In this document: one piece after another, positions 35,901 through 43,449 of the stretch | How positions within the stretch are numbered: the stretch's first letter is position 1 | Layout of the letters: the number at the start of each line of letters is the position of its first letter | DNA from: an uncultured Oscillospiraceae bacterium | GTDB taxonomy: Bacteria > Bacillota > Clostridia > Oscillospirales > Acutalibacteraceae | Length of the DNA stretch: 64,000 nucleotides | Reading direction: 5' to 3' | Assembly (NCBI GenBank): GCA_900540865.1 | Contig: UQHH01000001.1 | Span: 90,868-154,867 of the forward strand | Position numbers and translations under genes: made by a program | The notes under the pieces: model-generated | What the model was told of the DNA's origin: nothing | Databases searched by the model: none | What the model saw: only the letters and a program-made list of their open reading frames with translations

Positions 35901-36005
35901 GGGTACAAGACCTTCAAATGGTCCGCGTGGACACAGCCGGAATATGTGTTCCGCCAAAAGGCAAGCTATAAAATCCTACAGCGTTATTTTACTTCTAACT
36001 ACTAA
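32946..36005 (+). CDS. Large membrane-anchored protein with a degenerate glycoside-hydrolase-like domain
   Basis: Protein of 1019 residues with an N-terminal anchor helix (about 12-32) and the rest outside. Residues about 35-385 form an unrecognised alpha/beta region. From about 395 it parallels the two secreted proteins later in the operon: FDIKGFNVNGVMPGD matches their LKGVNIG/LKGVNMG segment, then KDYLKQISEMGGNTVRAYDLMPPEFYRAL. Where the others have IGIEWDP or LGLEWQP this one has IGYIAQLD, and their AEFG segment is replaced by LADNIVLS, so both likely catalytic Glu residues are gone. A C-terminal beta-sandwich-like part (about 780-1000) matches their tails. It is probably a binding or scaffold version of the enzyme fold. 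It starts 8 bases after the HD-GYP gene. Confidence 0.78.
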   Translation: MKKKAKRFLKPYFIIPAAILLLAIIIFGGWFLIPSAPLDIVVLDKTVPAGASGAADDPILSFRKHYGLFWLLDTLKYKNPQTDKSYDYETDYYGSVLSGDLQPEEKSMAGLGRTPDMVYLADAYGVETKNAKGGNKGLSYDDISAAAVAHENGATLIAETDILASATEDSVKGELQSTFGFKYTGWTGRYITDMADLSDVPTWAQSLHESQFGRPWDYKGAGMLLVSEKEEIIVLEQKDFEGDMLSISIAPGYEKEFGKHAVNYYNWFEIVTPEYGTETIASYKMNLNDSGKEKFSKISNDTEFPAVVRTKNAKAPAYYFAGDFNDYVSFERYSHFLFSLNLYQMFSYERAGDITNFYWNFYTPLMDTILKQTKENKDNVVQPAPNNKASFRIEGSGFQLKKGDEWQAFDIKGFNVNGVMPGDALGDDTRDISVYKDYLKQISEMGGNTVRAYDLMPPEFYRALCEHNQENPEQPVYFLQTIPLPDTVTGDQAVYDEPKKEIKKYIEYVVNSVHGKNSETNGQEKRTYSIDATAYLIGYIAQLDDSVETIKAINEENNGSSDYQGDYISIYGGTAAQALMAELCDTIYAYQQKTFEYITPVGAAGNPRLIGGSDWVLDYESVSFDLNALEASDKTGGSFFVSYPLTPYDDLLLNHTKDLFGDYTDASGSYAYGGYVREVKKLHSDYPVLADNIVLSTNTNAFEKETTINGLTETQQGNGLVRMLQAVETEGYLGGLIGDFADCWSKASAEQSRFILPEKDNPLWHDMLDYMQNTGVVSIEPKNSGEIGMSVKDTGRMQEMQVSIDPAYLYVTAVFDSEINYDQEQLIIGLDTYQRNNGEYLYDSDYFATSLSGMEYTVKFESKNTAALHVIPSYNRNNGKYSSKETYKGKYDYVCQLVYGPFDDSANHFYQTGSTIHLRIPLSLLNITDPSKMLVLNDTRSQKDIDKDAFGLQTMSTDGIIFSVLIADKGSKDTAYIFPESKKSGGYKTFKWSAWTQPEYVFRQKASYKILQRYFTSNY

Positions 36006-36027
36006 GAAAAGCAGGTGAATTCCCGCC

Positions 36028-37332
36028 GTGAGCTATGAACAGATTGCTATTTTAGGTATCATTATATGCGTGCTCGTCGTCGTGGCGGAGCTGCTTTGGC
36101 TGTTTTCCCTTGCGGAAGGGCAGGAATCCCATGCGAAGAAGCGTTTCGCCGCCGTCGAATACATTGACAATTCCCTCGGCATGATTTTGAATTACCCGAC
36201 TGAAGCCACACTGAAAACGGAAACCGAGGCGCTCAAAGAATTCGTCGGTGACGACCAGATGCGCATGGACATCATGTCCGACCGAATTCTGGATGTATTG
36301 TTCCTGGAGCAATACGACGACGAGCAGAAGGCGGCCGCCTGCTACCTAAACGACCAGATTGTCCCGCTCGATTTTTACCGCGACATGCTGCATGACGGCA
36401 ACCAGTATGAAAAGGCGTTTGCGTGCAGAAAAATCGCCACCTTTGCCGGTGAGGACGAAATTCCGGAAATCCGCAAGCTGATGGACGTAAGGAACGCCGA
36501 CGTTTCCTACAACGCCGCCATGGCGCTTTCCGCCTTTGGGGACGAGGAATCCGTTGTACAGTTCATTTTAAATTGTGAAAAGAACTTCCGGTATTCCCAC
36601 CGTATTATCCTGGAGCTGCTCGACGTATACGGCGGCGACATGCTTTCGCTTGCAAAGCGTATCTTTGAGCAGTGCGACGACGACTATATCAAGTCTACGA
36701 TTATCAAAGGTATTTCGGATTTCAAATTTACCGAATTTGAGGATATGTACATCGAGGGCGTGGGCAGCAAGAACAACAATATAAAAATTGCGTGCATCAA
36801 GGCGCTCGGTAAGATTGGCAGAAAGGAATACGAGCAGGCGCTTATTACGGCCTCGCGCGACCAAAGCTGGGTCGTACGCGCAACCGCCGTGAAAGAGCTT
36901 GGCATCCTGCACACGGAAAACTGTCTCAGCGCGCTGGAGGAGGCGACGCAGGACAAGGAATGGTGGGTGCGCTATAACGCCGCCAAAACGCTCGTCGAAT
37001 GCGACAGAACGTGGGAGCATATCGAAGCGGTGCTGGGCGGCTACGATAAGTTCGCGGCGGACGCGGTCAAATACGCGCTTTATAAAAAATACGATATTAA
37101 CCCAAATAAGGAAGCAAAGGAAATCCTGGAGGAGCGCCATGCCTCCATGGAAGAGGAGGCCAAATCCGGCGATAAGCTGCCGGAGACACCGGAAACCGCG
37201 CAAGCGCCTGCCGCGCCCGCAGCGGAGCCCCCGGCGGAACCGCCCGCGCCTTCTCACGGTTTGGAGGACGTTTCTCCCATCGGGGATATACAGGGCATAC
37301 AAAATGATGAAGGGGGCGGCATTACGGAATGA
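36028..37332 (+). CDS. Membrane-anchored HEAT-repeat protein, probable glycosyltransferase partner
   Basis: Protein of 434 residues starting with GTG. One N-terminal membrane helix (about 5-28) leaves the rest in the cytosol. The body (about 110-370) is built of HEAT-like helical repeats, clear in VSYNAAMALSAFGDEESV, IKIACIKALGKIGRKEY and WVVRATAVKELGILHTEN. A disordered Pro/Ala/Glu-rich tail (about 375-420) follows. Its last codons overlap the start of the glycosyltransferase gene by four bases (ATGA), so the two proteins are likely made in equal amounts and work together. A regulatory or assembly role at the synthase is the natural guess. No c-di-GMP-binding motif is recognised in it. Confidence 0.82.
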   Translation: MSYEQIAILGIIICVLVVVAELLWLFSLAEGQESHAKKRFAAVEYIDNSLGMILNYPTEATLKTETEALKEFVGDDQMRMDIMSDRILDVLFLEQYDDEQKAAACYLNDQIVPLDFYRDMLHDGNQYEKAFACRKIATFAGEDEIPEIRKLMDVRNADVSYNAAMALSAFGDEESVVQFILNCEKNFRYSHRIILELLDVYGGDMLSLAKRIFEQCDDDYIKSTIIKGISDFKFTEFEDMYIEGVGSKNNNIKIACIKALGKIGRKEYEQALITASRDQSWVVRATAVKELGILHTENCLSALEEATQDKEWWVRYNAAKTLVECDRTWEHIEAVLGGYDKFAADAVKYALYKKYDINPNKEAKEILEERHASMEEEAKSGDKLPETPETAQAPAAPAAEPPAEPPAPSHGLEDVSPIGDIQGIQNDEGGGITE

Positions 37333-38771
37333 ATTTTATGAACGCCGTGCGTATTTTTATATACTACTTTAATATCTTCTGCATGGTCTTCACGCTGCTG
37401 CTGAGCATCATATACGTATTGCAGCTCGTGTTCTCATACCGGCAGATTACGAAGCACCGCAAGCGCAAGCCGGCGGACGATTATATTAATTATATCGACT
37501 CCGACAACCTGATGCCGATTTCCATTCTCGTACCCGCGCATAACGAGGAAGCGCATATCGTCGATAACATCCACGCGCTGATGGAGCTCGATTACCCGGA
37601 ATTTGAGCTGATTGTCGTAAACGACGGCTCGACCGATTCGACGCACGATAAAATCATAAGCGCGTTCGGCATGTATAAAATCGAGCATTCCATCAAGGTG
37701 TCGATTCCAACCAAGGAAATCCGCGGCGTTTATTATAACGCGAAATACCCAAGGCTCATTTATGTGGACAAGGAAAACGGCGGTAAGTCGGACGCTTTAA
37801 ACGCCGGAATCAACGTTTCGGTCTATCCCCTGTTCGTCTGCCTGGACGCGGATTCCCGTATCGAGAAGGACGCCGTACTGAAGCTTGCGACTGAGTTTAT
37901 GAAGGATTCCTCTACGGTCGTCGCGGGCGGGCTTGTCCGTATCGCAAACGGGGCGGTCATTGAAAAGGGCGAATGGAAAAGCTTTACGATGCCGGAAAAA
38001 GCGGTTGAAAAATTCCAGATTGTCGAATATTTCCGCGCGTTCCTCGCGGGGCGCGTAAGCTGGAGCATGAACAATTCCCTTCTGATTGTCTCGGGCGCGT
38101 TCGGCGTTTTCAACAAGCAGACGGTCATCGACGTAGGCGGCTACAAGAACGGTACCGTCGGCGAGGACATGGAAATCGTCGTGCGCATCCATGAAAAGCT
38201 CAGGCGCGGCGAGCTGAAACGAAAATACAATATCGTGTTCTGTGAAGACGCCGTATGCTGGACGCAGGGGCCGATGTCCTTAAAGGATTTGCGCAGCCAG
38301 AGAAGGCGCTGGCACATTGGGCTTACAGACACGCTGTTCCACCATAAAAAGATGATTTTAAACCCCTTTTATGGGGCGGTCGGCCTGTTCTCTATCCCCT
38401 ACAGCTGGATTTTTGAATGGCTCGGCGCGCCGATTGAGGTGCTCGGCTACCTGATTATCCCGCTGTCCCTCTTTTTGGGCGAGCTGAGCCTTCAATTCTT
38501 TCTCCTGTACCTGTTCCTTGCAATCGGGCTTGGTATCGTCATTTCGCTCGGCGGCTTGATTCTGGAGCAGAAAACCCGTCAGCAGCGCATGTCCGCAAGG
38601 CAGGTCATGACGCTCACGCTGTACGCGATACTCGAAAACTTCGGCTACAGGCAGCTGGTCACCATCTTCCGTATGGAGGGTATTTTGCGTTACCCGCAGC
38701 TGAAAAACACCTGGGGCCAAATCAAACGGCAGGATTTCAACAAAAGCAGTACGGGGAGCACCGGCAAATAA
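37329..38771 (+). CDS. Processive family-2 glycosyltransferase, polysaccharide synthase
   Basis: Membrane enzyme of 480 residues that likely polymerises a beta-linked polysaccharide and passes it across the membrane. A first helix (about 10-32) precedes the catalytic domain (about 50-330) with VNDGSTDSTHD, the DxD-type CLDADSRIE near 173, the base motif GEDMEI near 277 and QRRRW near 317 (the QxxRW of cellulose, chitin, hyaluronan and poly-GlcNAc synthases). Three to four helices follow at about 345-430. The length and helix layout resemble PgaC/IcaA more than BcsA. There is no PilZ domain, so c-di-GMP cannot act on it in the BcsA way. It overlaps the HEAT gene by four bases. The sugar used cannot be told from sequence alone; no deacetylase or BcsB-like gene is linked. 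Confidence 0.9.
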   Translation: MNFMNAVRIFIYYFNIFCMVFTLLLSIIYVLQLVFSYRQITKHRKRKPADDYINYIDSDNLMPISILVPAHNEEAHIVDNIHALMELDYPEFELIVVNDGSTDSTHDKIISAFGMYKIEHSIKVSIPTKEIRGVYYNAKYPRLIYVDKENGGKSDALNAGINVSVYPLFVCLDADSRIEKDAVLKLATEFMKDSSTVVAGGLVRIANGAVIEKGEWKSFTMPEKAVEKFQIVEYFRAFLAGRVSWSMNNSLLIVSGAFGVFNKQTVIDVGGYKNGTVGEDMEIVVRIHEKLRRGELKRKYNIVFCEDAVCWTQGPMSLKDLRSQRRRWHIGLTDTLFHHKKMILNPFYGAVGLFSIPYSWIFEWLGAPIEVLGYLIIPLSLFLGELSLQFFLLYLFLAIGLGIVISLGGLILEQKTRQQRMSARQVMTLTLYAILENFGYRQLVTIFRMEGILRYPQLKNTWGQIKRQDFNKSSTGSTGK

Positions 38772-38818
38772 TAACCGCCCGCAGGCTTATAGGGTGTAAC
38801 CGGTAAGGAGTTTATTAT

Positions 38819-41017
38819 ATGAAGAGCAAAAAAATCATCATCGCGGCCGCTGCCGTTATAGCGGCTACGCTTATTTTAATACAGACCGGTTTGCTGCGCG
38901 GCGTCGGTATCCGCCCGTTCGGCGAAGAGGAGGAAAGCTCCTCCTCCCAGCAGAGCGGCAGCTCCTTCGATTACGTCACGCAGGGCAACCTGAAATACCG
39001 CGTCAAGGCGGAGGGTAACTATTTCTATTTTTACCAAAACGGTGAATGGAAAAAGGAATTCCTCAAGGGCGTGAACATCGGCGCGGGCGAGCCCGGCCTC
39101 TTCCCCGGCGAGCTTACCATCAGCTATGAGGACTATTACCGGTGGTTCCAGCAAATCAGCGATATGAACATCAACTGTATCCGCGTTTACACGACGCTGC
39201 GCCCGCAGTTCTATAACGCCCTTTACGATTTCAACGAACAGGCGAAAAATCCGCTCTATTTGTTCCAGGGCGTCTGGATAGACGAGGCGGACGTGCAGGC
39301 CTTATCCGACGTGTACGCCCAGAACGGCAAAATCGCTGAGGACTTTACACAGGACGCGCTCGACCTCGTAGACGTGCTCCACGGCAACAAAACGTTGCCG
39401 GTGCGCGCGGGCTTTGCCTCCGGCGAGTACACGGCGGACGTATCGAAATACCTCGGCGGCTGGATTATCGGCATCGAATGGGACCCCAACCTTGTGGATA
39501 ATACGAACAACAACAATCCCGATAAAAACGAGTATGAGGGCAATTATCTCTATACGATGAGCGCCACGCCGTTTGAATCGTTTCTGTGCAGCGTCGGCGA
39601 TAAGGTTATCGAACGCCAGACGAAGGAATACGGCGTGCAGGTACCCGTGGCGTTTGCGAACTGGGTGACGACCGACCCGATTTCCCACCCGAACGAGCCG
39701 CATGAGGACGAGGACCGCACGACGGTCAATATGGAAAATATCAAAAGCCGCGACGGGTTCCTTCCCGGACAGTTTGCCTCCTACCACGTTTATCCCTATT
39801 ACCCCGATTCGTTCAATTACCAGGAGGATTATATCAATTATGTCGACCCCGACGGCAAGGTCAACCCCTACCGCGCGTATTTAAAGGACTTGAAGCTTGC
39901 GCATACCATGCCAATCGTCGTGGCGGAATTTGGTATCCCGACGTCGCGCGGCAAGGCGCATGAAAGCATTATGGGCTACAACCAGGGCGGCGTGAGCGAA
40001 AACGACCAGGCGGAAATGCTGCTCGACATGTTCAAGTCGATGTATGAGGAAAATTACGCCGGCGGCATCGTCTTTACCTGGCAGGACGAATGGTTCAAGC
40101 GTACCTGGAATAACGTCAAGTTCGACGTACCGGACAAACGCCCGTTCTGGAGCAACTACCAGACGAACGAGCAGAATTTCGGTATTCTGTCGTTCGACCC
40201 GGGCGAGGAGAAAAGCACCTGCTATGTGGACGGTGACATCAGCGACTGGAACGACAATTCGCCTATCCTTACAAATTCCGCCGGCAGCCTTTATATAAAG
40301 AGCGACGAGAAATACGTTTATTTTATGGTAAAGTCCGACTCCTACGACTTTGAAAACGATACGCTGCTCATTCCGCTCGACACCATCGCGCAGCAGGGAA
40401 ATATGAGCATCAAGGATGAAAAGGTAACCTTTGACAAGGCGGCTGATTTTGTCATACGGATAAACGGCAAAGACAATTCCCGCATTACGGTAGATTCTTA
40501 CTATGATGTATTTTATTACCTTTACGGTGAACAATATAAAATGCTGGAGCTCGTGGATGATATCCGCACCAAGAATTCCGGGCGCTTCAACAACATGATG
40601 ATGTGCTATAACTACGAGATGACCGTCCCGCCGAAGAATACCACCATCCCCTTCGGCTCATATGAAACGGGCAAGCTTACCTACGGCAACGCGAACCCGG
40701 ACGCGGAGGATTACGATTCGCTCTCGGATTTCTGCTATAAGGACGGCGCGCTGGAAATTAAAATTCCGTGGCAGTTATTGAATGTAATGGACCCGTCCGG
40801 CAAGGAGATTATGGACGATTTCTATACCATGCAGAACATCGTCGCGATGGACACGGACGACTGGTCGGCCGGCATGGGAATCTACGACTCCAAGTCGGAA
40901 CAGGAAATCAAGCTCAGCGGCACATACACATGGGAGGAATGGACGCTTCCGACGTATCATGAGCGCTTGAAGCCCTCCTACTACATCCTGAAAGACCAGC
41001 TCCCGCAATTTGAATGA
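38819..41017 (+). CDS. Secreted glycoside-hydrolase-like protein with C-terminal carbohydrate-binding-like domain (paralogue A)
   Basis: Protein of 732 residues with an N-terminal signal or anchor helix (about 5-22) and a Ser-rich spacer. Residues about 60-460 look like a clan-A TIM barrel: FLKGVNIGAGEPGLFPGE, a helix ending MNINCIRVYT, GWIIGIEWDPN with a candidate acid/base Glu near 222, and IVVAEFGIPTSRG with a candidate nucleophile Glu near 365, then FTWQDEWF. From about 465 a CBM9/DOMON-like module begins with DGDISDWND and VYFMVK. AAGGAG lies 8 bases before the ATG. It overlaps nothing upstream. It could trim, release or transfer onto the polymer made by the neighbouring synthase. Family membership is by eye only. 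Confidence 0.8.
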   Translation: MKSKKIIIAAAAVIAATLILIQTGLLRGVGIRPFGEEEESSSSQQSGSSFDYVTQGNLKYRVKAEGNYFYFYQNGEWKKEFLKGVNIGAGEPGLFPGELTISYEDYYRWFQQISDMNINCIRVYTTLRPQFYNALYDFNEQAKNPLYLFQGVWIDEADVQALSDVYAQNGKIAEDFTQDALDLVDVLHGNKTLPVRAGFASGEYTADVSKYLGGWIIGIEWDPNLVDNTNNNNPDKNEYEGNYLYTMSATPFESFLCSVGDKVIERQTKEYGVQVPVAFANWVTTDPISHPNEPHEDEDRTTVNMENIKSRDGFLPGQFASYHVYPYYPDSFNYQEDYINYVDPDGKVNPYRAYLKDLKLAHTMPIVVAEFGIPTSRGKAHESIMGYNQGGVSENDQAEMLLDMFKSMYEENYAGGIVFTWQDEWFKRTWNNVKFDVPDKRPFWSNYQTNEQNFGILSFDPGEEKSTCYVDGDISDWNDNSPILTNSAGSLYIKSDEKYVYFMVKSDSYDFENDTLLIPLDTIAQQGNMSIKDEKVTFDKAADFVIRINGKDNSRITVDSYYDVFYYLYGEQYKMLELVDDIRTKNSGRFNNMMMCYNYEMTVPPKNTTIPFGSYETGKLTYGNANPDAEDYDSLSDFCYKDGALEIKIPWQLLNVMDPSGKEIMDDFYTMQNIVAMDTDDWSAGMGIYDSKSEQEIKLSGTYTWEEWTLPTYHERLKPSYYILKDQLPQFE

Positions 41018-41033
41018 TGAAGGAGAATCGCCT

Positions 41034-43319
41034 GTGAACGAACACATGGACAACAACGAGACGCCGGCGAAAAAGCATTTGTATAAAAGACGCCATATGA
41101 TTATCGCGACGGCCGCGCTGCTTACCGCGGCGGCCGTCTTTTCCGTACTTTGGATGACGCTCGGAGGCGGGCAGGCCTCCCCTGCGGGGAACCCCACCCA
41201 GAGCACACAGCCCCCGCTCAAAATCGACGGTAAAGACGTTTACCCCACGCCAAAGGCAACCATAGAGGCGGTGGACAGCGGAAATGTGAAGCTTTATTCA
41301 AGAGCGTCCGGCGATTATTTTTATACGCTTTCCGAAAACACCTGGAGCTGCACGTATTTAAAGGGCGTCAACATGGGGCTTACACTCCCGACGACCGATT
41401 TGAACGACCCAGATATTCCATATGACACCTATATGGAATGGTTCGGGCAGATAGCGGCGATGAACGCGAACACAGTAAAGATTTTTACGGTAATGAACCC
41501 GGACTTTTACAACGCCTTTGCCGATTACAACGAGAAGCACCCTGACAACCCGCTGTACCTATTACAGGGAATCTGGTTTAACGAAACGTATATGGAAACG
41601 GTCGGCGACGCGTTTGGTGAAAACGGAAAAATTGTACAGGCGTTTGAGCGCGCCTGTAGGGAAACGGCCGATATTATCCACGGAAACAGCGATTACACCT
41701 CCTATGGAAGCATAGAAAAGGCCGTTTACGACCGCGATATTTCAAAATATGTAGCCGGTTATATCCTGGGGCTCGAATGGCAGCCTGATTTTGTGACGAA
41801 CACGAACAAAAACAACGCCGAGCGCAGGGCGTATACCGGAAATTACCTCAAAACAGAAAACGCCGCGCCTTTTGAGGTTTTCCTCGCACAGACAGGCGAC
41901 ACGCTGATTACCTACGAAACAAAAACCTACGGCGCGCAAACTCCCGTGGCCTTCCTCAACTGGTCGACGACCGACAGCCTTACGCACAGCAACGAGCCGT
42001 TCCCAGAGGAGGACGCCGTATCGGTAGATACGGAGCATATCAAGGCAAAGCCGGAGTATTACGCCGGGCTATTTGCCGCAATCGATTTGTACCCCTATTA
42101 CCCGGAATTTATAAATTACCAGCCGGAATATGTGGATTTTATCGATTTTACGGAGCAGTCGAATCCCTACCGCGCCTACCTGCGCGATTTGAAGAAGCAA
42201 TATTCCGTGCCCGTGATTGCCGCGGAATTCGGCGTGCCCTCCTCGCGCGGCATCGCGCATGAAAGCGTGATGGGCTATAACCAGGGCGGCCTGACGGAGC
42301 AGCAGCAGGGCGAGTATACCGCGAAAATGGCACAGGACCTCGCGCGTGAGCAGTTTGCGGGCTCTATGGTGTTTGAATGGCAGGACGAGTGGTTCAAGCA
42401 GACATGGAATACCGTAAAGTATTCGCCTGAGGACTCAAAGAAGCGCACGCCGAACGTACAGTCGGCGGAGCAGGGCTACGGCCTGCTTTCCTGCGAGCCG
42501 GGCAAGACGGAAAGTATTAGCTATCCGGACGGCGATTTGTCCGAATGGGACGGAGACGAGCCTGTTTACAAGGACGAAAAAATCAGCGTCTACGCAAAGA
42601 CAGACGAAGGTTACCTTTACCTGATGGTAAAGCTCACCGGAACGCCCTCCCCTGAGGAATGCCACCTGTATCTTCCTATATCCCTGGGCGGGAACGGCAG
42701 CATCTTTGCCAGTAAAGAGGGGCTTATTTTCAGCGACCCCACTGATTTTTTACTGGAATGCAACGGAAAAGGCGAAACGCGCCTGCTGGCAGACGCCTAC
42801 AACGACTTGTTCTATTACCAGTACGCAGTGGAAAAACCACTGTTTGAGCGCCAAAAGGAAAACGAAAAGAAAAATTCCGGCGTATATAATCCCATCCGCC
42901 AGTTTTTGAGCAACGAAATCGTCCTGCCGCTATCCGGCAAAACGTATGAGCCCAAGGCATATGAATCGGGCCTGCTGCGCTACGGCAGCGCAAACCCGGG
43001 CAAGAGCGGCTATGATTCACTTTCAGATTTTTGCTATGGGGACAACGCGATTGAAATACGCCTGCCCTGGTACCTGCTGAACGTTGTAAACGGCGCGGAA
43101 AAGAAAACGATAGGCGACTTCTTCCAGAGCGGGCAAATCACGTTTGCAGACGGCGGCAATATCAAGCTGGGCGCCGTGTTCGCAGGCGATAACTCGCAGA
43201 CAGCGATGAAAACCTACAAATGGGACACGATAGAAAAATCGACGTGGCACACTCGTTTAAAGGATTCCTATCAAATTATGCAAGACTGTTTTTCCAGCCT
43301 GATGAAGGATTATAGCTAA
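41034..43319 (+). CDS. Membrane-anchored glycoside-hydrolase-like protein (paralogue B)
   Basis: Protein of 761 residues. GTG at 41034 is chosen because AAGGAG lies 7 bases before it; the longer frame begins inside the previous gene. An anchor helix lies at about 24-43 after a short charged cytosolic tail. It is clearly related to the preceding protein along its length: LKGVNMG, a helix ending MNANTVKIFT, LGLEWQPD, IAAEFGVPSSRG, MGYNQGG and FEWQDEWFKQTWN. The C-terminal domain starting PDGDLSEWDG is the same CBM9/DOMON-like type. Both candidate catalytic Glu residues are kept. It is the last gene of the operon, followed by a strong terminator. The pair probably arose by tandem duplication. 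Confidence 0.8.
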   Translation: MNEHMDNNETPAKKHLYKRRHMIIATAALLTAAAVFSVLWMTLGGGQASPAGNPTQSTQPPLKIDGKDVYPTPKATIEAVDSGNVKLYSRASGDYFYTLSENTWSCTYLKGVNMGLTLPTTDLNDPDIPYDTYMEWFGQIAAMNANTVKIFTVMNPDFYNAFADYNEKHPDNPLYLLQGIWFNETYMETVGDAFGENGKIVQAFERACRETADIIHGNSDYTSYGSIEKAVYDRDISKYVAGYILGLEWQPDFVTNTNKNNAERRAYTGNYLKTENAAPFEVFLAQTGDTLITYETKTYGAQTPVAFLNWSTTDSLTHSNEPFPEEDAVSVDTEHIKAKPEYYAGLFAAIDLYPYYPEFINYQPEYVDFIDFTEQSNPYRAYLRDLKKQYSVPVIAAEFGVPSSRGIAHESVMGYNQGGLTEQQQGEYTAKMAQDLAREQFAGSMVFEWQDEWFKQTWNTVKYSPEDSKKRTPNVQSAEQGYGLLSCEPGKTESISYPDGDLSEWDGDEPVYKDEKISVYAKTDEGYLYLMVKLTGTPSPEECHLYLPISLGGNGSIFASKEGLIFSDPTDFLLECNGKGETRLLADAYNDLFYYQYAVEKPLFERQKENEKKNSGVYNPIRQFLSNEIVLPLSGKTYEPKAYESGLLRYGSANPGKSGYDSLSDFCYGDNAIEIRLPWYLLNVVNGAEKKTIGDFFQSGQITFADGGNIKLGAVFAGDNSQTAMKTYKWDTIEKSTWHTRLKDSYQIMQDCFSSLMKDYS

Positions 43320-43372
43320 CGCTGTTTTTATATCCGGGCGCGCAAGCGTTGCCGTGCCTGAACTGACGAAGG

Positions 43373-43417
43373 AAAAACGAAAGGGAGGCGGCTTTTGGCC
43401 GTCTCCCTTTCGTTTTT
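43373..43417. terminator. Bidirectional terminator between the polysaccharide operon and the RsgI-like gene
   Basis: A long stem of about 20 bases (AAAAACGAAAGGGAG with its complement) has As on one side and Ts on the other. It ends the plus-strand operon and the minus-strand anti-sigma operon. Confidence 0.88.
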
Positions 43418-43449
43418 CAAACCCAATATTCTACATTTTCATGTCGTAA

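Noticed and set aside
37329..38771. Glycosyltransferase named cellulose synthase BcsA or PgaC outright
   Set aside because: No PilZ, BcsB, PgaB or IcaB-like partner is linked and the sugar cannot be inferred, so a specific name is not justified.
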